A DNA stretch of 7,168 bases from Chloroflexota bacterium (GTDB taxonomy: Bacteria; Chloroflexota; Anaerolineae; Anaerolineales; UBA4823). The stretch covers positions 1 through 7,168 of the forward strand of contig JAGDMX010000119.1 in assembly GCA_017860725.1 (NCBI GenBank). Reading direction: 5' to 3'. Position numbers and translations under genes: made by a program. Below are positions 4,955 to 7,168 of the stretch, piece after piece. The first letter of the stretch is position 1; every line of letters begins with the position of its first letter. The notes under the pieces were generated by a model. The model was not told the origin of the DNA, did no database searches, and worked only from the letters and a program-made list of their open reading frames with translations.

Positions 4955-5974
4955 CTAGGCGATAGCATGGACAATCTGCCTGACTAAGCCTGGACCGCTA
5001 AACACCAGCCCTGTGTAAATCTGCACCAAGACCGCGCCGGCATCCAGGCGCGCTTTTGCATCAGCCGGGGACATGATCCCACCGACAGATACCACCGGCA
5101 GCTTGCCCTGAGATCGAGCAACGATCTGGCGGGTGAGTTCCAGGCAGTGCTGGGTGAGTGGGGCACCGCTGAGGCCGCCGATCTCTAAAGCCAGAGAAGA
5201 TCGAAGCCTTTCTCTTTGAATGGTTGTATTCGCTACGATCAGGCCATCGATGCCCGTATCCAGTGCGACCAGCAACAAATCGTCCAGATCACCATCCGTC
5301 AGATCTGGCGCAATCTTGACCAACAGTGGTATAGGTTTAGCTAACCGTTTCGATAGCGGTTCCCTTTCCTGTACCAATACTTGCAGCAAGTGTTGGAGGG
5401 CATCACGTTCCTGTAATCGGCGCAAGCCCACCGTATTGGGCGAGCTGACATTGATCGCCAGGTAATCGGCCAAAGGGGCAAATACTTGCATGCCGGACAG
5501 ATAGTCATCGGCAGCGGATTCCAGCGGAGTATCCTTGTTTTTCCCCAGATTGACGCCAACTACCAACCCCGGCGGGTGCTTACCGGCCAGCCGTCGGGCT
5601 ACAAAATCTGCGCCTCTGCCTGGGAAGCCCATGCGGTTGATCAAAGCTCTGTCTTCCGGCAAGCGGAACAAGCGTGGATGAGGATTGCCTGCTTGAGGGC
5701 GAGGCGTGACCGTGCCGACTTCAATATGCCCAAAACCGAGGCAAGCCAGCCCGCGCCATCCCAGCCCGTCCTTGTCGTAACCCGCCGCCAGGCCTACCGG
5801 GTTGAAAAAATTCAACCCAAAGGCAAGCACCGGTCTCTGTTCCACCGGGTAGAGAAGGCGAACCAGAGTTTGCAATGGCGGCAGCACCCCAACGAGGCGC
5901 AGGAGGCTCAGGGTGAAGGCATGTGCCTGCTCCGGCTCCAGGCGGAATAGAAATGGGCGCAGACCGGTATACAT
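4955..5974 (-). CDS. pyrD: Dihydroorotate dehydrogenase, class 2 (quinone-dependent)
   Basis: A 339-residue flavoenzyme that oxidises dihydroorotate to orotate with FMN and passes the electrons to membrane quinones, the fourth step of UMP synthesis. The N-terminal extension typical of class 2 is present (MYTGLRPFLFRLEPEQAHAF, 1-20); it forms the quinone tunnel and membrane contact. GLAAGYDKDG (61-70) follows, then the class signature around GFGHIEVGTVTPRPQAGNP (80-98), and INRMGF (112-117). The catalytic loop NVSSPNT (175-181) carries the serine base expected for class 2 instead of the class 1 cysteine. Lys220 (VKIAPD), NTT (249-251), GGLSG (266-270) and SVGGI (296-300) complete the FMN/orotate site. 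It is 9 bases downstream of pyrF-pyrE. No clear Shine-Dalgarno precedes its ATG, which suggests translational coupling. Its TAG stop touches the TAA of the convergent lipoprotein gene. Confidence 0.97.
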   Translation of the reverse strand: MYTGLRPFLFRLEPEQAHAFTLSLLRLVGVLPPLQTLVRLLYPVEQRPVLAFGLNFFNPVGLAAGYDKDGLGWRGLACLGFGHIEVGTVTPRPQAGNPHPRLFRLPEDRALINRMGFPGRGADFVARRLAGKHPPGLVVGVNLGKNKDTPLESAADDYLSGMQVFAPLADYLAINVSSPNTVGLRRLQERDALQHLLQVLVQEREPLSKRLAKPIPLLVKIAPDLTDGDLDDLLLVALDTGIDGLIVANTTIQRERLRSSLALEIGGLSGAPLTQHCLELTRQIVARSQGKLPVVSVGGIMSPADAKARLDAGAVLVQIYTGLVFSGPGLVRQIVHAIA

Positions 5975-5983
5975 AATGACTGG

Positions 5984-7168
5984 CTAAGTGGTTGATTGGA
6001 TGAACTTCCTGACAGACTGTGCTTGGGCCGTTGTGATCCTTCCAACGCCCTCCCAATAGTCCAGCAGTTGCGTCAGGGAAAATACGGTGTGTAGCCGATA
6101 GCCAGCCTGGGCCAGGGCTTGAGATGCACCGGATTGGCGATCAATCAGCACCACTACATCTTCTACTTTCAACCCTGCGGCTGTAAGCTTGTTGATGGCT
6201 TCGAATTTGCTGCCGCCGGTTGTGGTCAAATCGTCGATCACGGCAACTGTCTCTCCCGGTTGGTAAACCCCCTCGATCTCGGCTTGCGTGCCGTATGATT
6301 TGGCTTCTTTACGCGGATAAACCAGCGGCCAGCCGCCCAGCAGGCTGACAGTAGTGGCAATCGGCAAGGCAGCATAGGGCAATCCTGCCAGCTGATCAAA
6401 AGACAGCTCGCGTAGTACGCTCAGGTATGCCTGGGCAACCTGGCGGAGTAGCTCCGGGAAACCGGTCAGGCGCCGCAAATCGATATAAATCGGAGAGAGC
6501 AATCCGGATTTCAAGGTGAACTGCCCAAACTGGACACAACCGGCTGCCAGCAGGCCATCTGCCAGGCGGGCGTGTAGTGGATCGAGAAATCGGTGAACTT
6601 TAGGCCCAACCATATCCAGAGCACCGAGCTTATCACGCGCCTGGTTGATTGCCTGGCGATAAGCTTCGGCTGCCTCCCGTGGGTCGTTTGAGCGAGAGAT
6701 CGCCCGCGAAACTGGAATAAGCATCCCCATCCCATCTGGTCGCAGCCCGGCCCGCAGAGCCGCTTGCAAGTCGCCGCCCTGTGCCCCCACTCCCGGAGCT
6801 AGGATCCACAAATCCGGCGCCACGGCTCGGACTCGCTCCAACGCACCCGGATGTGTCGCCCCAACCACCAGCCCCAGGTTGTTGTGGATGTTCCACTCCT
6901 GCGCCAGTCTGGCAATGTTTTCGTACAGAGTCAGGTTTCCAGGTGGGCTTACAATCAAATCCTGAAAATCGACTGCGCCTGGGTTAGAGGTCTTACACAG
7001 CAGGAATACTCCTCGATCGGGTTCTTTTAAGAATGGACTGAGCGAGTCATGACCTAACAATGGATTGACCGTCACTGCATGTGCACCTAGCGTATCAAAA
7101 GCTGCCCAGGCATAGGAGGCTGCAGTGGAGGCTATGTCACCGCGTTTGGCATCCAGGATAACCGGGAT
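5984..7168 (-). CDS. pyrFE: Bifunctional OMP decarboxylase / orotate phosphoribosyltransferase (PyrF-PyrE fusion, N-terminus outside window)
   Basis: The visible 394 residues contain two enzymes in one chain. The first (fragment residues 1 to about 175) is a type 2 OMP decarboxylase: the catalytic DAKRGD (6-11, bases 7136-7153), TVNPLLGHDS, KTSNPGA and the phosphate-binding PGVGAQGGD (125-133) are intact. The second (about 190-394) is orotate phosphoribosyltransferase: FTLKSG, the flexible-loop PRKEAKSYG (285-293) and the PRPP-binding VIDDLTTTGGS (310-320). Together they convert orotate to OMP and then UMP. The order is the reverse of the animal and plant UMP synthase (PyrE first). The frame is open to the window edge with the DAKRGD motif upstream of a GTG at 7075, so that GTG is not the start; about 60-80 N-terminal residues should lie beyond the edge. 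It ends in TAG, with pyrD 9 bases downstream in the same operon. Confidence 0.96.
   Translation of the reverse strand: MPVILDAKRGDIASTAASYAWAAFDTLGAHAVTVNPLLGHDSLSPFLKEPDRGVFLLCKTSNPGAVDFQDLIVSPPGNLTLYENIARLAQEWNIHNNLGLVVGATHPGALERVRAVAPDLWILAPGVGAQGGDLQAALRAGLRPDGMGMLIPVSRAISRSNDPREAAEAYRQAINQARDKLGALDMVGPKVHRFLDPLHARLADGLLAAGCVQFGQFTLKSGLLSPIYIDLRRLTGFPELLRQVAQAYLSVLRELSFDQLAGLPYAALPIATTVSLLGGWPLVYPRKEAKSYGTQAEIEGVYQPGETVAVIDDLTTTGGSKFEAINKLTAAGLKVEDVVVLIDRQSGASQALAQAGYRLHTVFSLTQLLDYWEGVGRITTAQAQSVRKFIQSTT

Noticed and set aside
5486..5950. 154-residue plus-strand frame opposite pyrD
   Set aside because: It is a shadow of the strongly conserved pyrD coding sequence and has no domain features.
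7073..7075. GTG as start of the pyrF-pyrE gene
   Set aside because: The same frame continues upstream to the window edge and encodes the essential DAKRGD catalytic motif, so the gene is only partial.

Overview
The window is an ordinary chromosomal stretch that probably comes from a member of the Chloroflexota (Anaerolineae-like). That placement is an inference. It rests on a fused PyrF-PyrE enzyme in OMP decarboxylase-first order, a lipoprotein with a long Thr/Pro linker after its lipobox, and small membrane proteins of unassigned family. No rRNA, tRNA, CRISPR array, insertion sequence or phage gene is visible. Coding density is high, and no gap between genes reaches 300 bases.

Left part, + strand (1-1867): the C-terminal end of an ABC-transporter ATPase (cut by the window edge) is followed by an extended -10 promoter. 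That promoter serves a two-gene unit made of a two-domain rhodanese-type sulfurtransferase and a DUF402 protein. The unit ends in a perfect 16-bp inverted repeat with A and T runs, which also works as a terminator for the gene pair arriving from the other side.

Middle, - strand (1879-3642): a DUF4126 membrane protein and a 69-residue single-span protein with a Cys-Cys-Cys run form a likely operon. Upstream of them is a separately transcribed DUF2085 polytopic membrane protein with a CARC motif. A perfect TATAAT sits so close to the DUF2085 start codon that its mRNA is probably leaderless. A 109-bp divergent promoter region (3643-3751) separates it from the next gene.

Right part: a + strand DUF3048 (YerB-like) lipoprotein (3752-4954) meets a - strand pyrimidine operon stop codon to stop codon, with no base between them. 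The operon holds pyrF-pyrE (bifunctional, N-terminus outside the window) followed 9 bases later by pyrD (class 2, quinone-linked dihydroorotate dehydrogenase). Together these two genes cover the last three steps of de novo UMP synthesis: dihydroorotate to orotate (PyrD), orotate to OMP (PyrE domain) and OMP to UMP (PyrF domain).

I did not find a convincing new system. The points most worth a second look are the leaderless DUF2085 gene, the DUF4126/CCC-protein pair, the zero-gap convergent stops and the dense divergent promoter.
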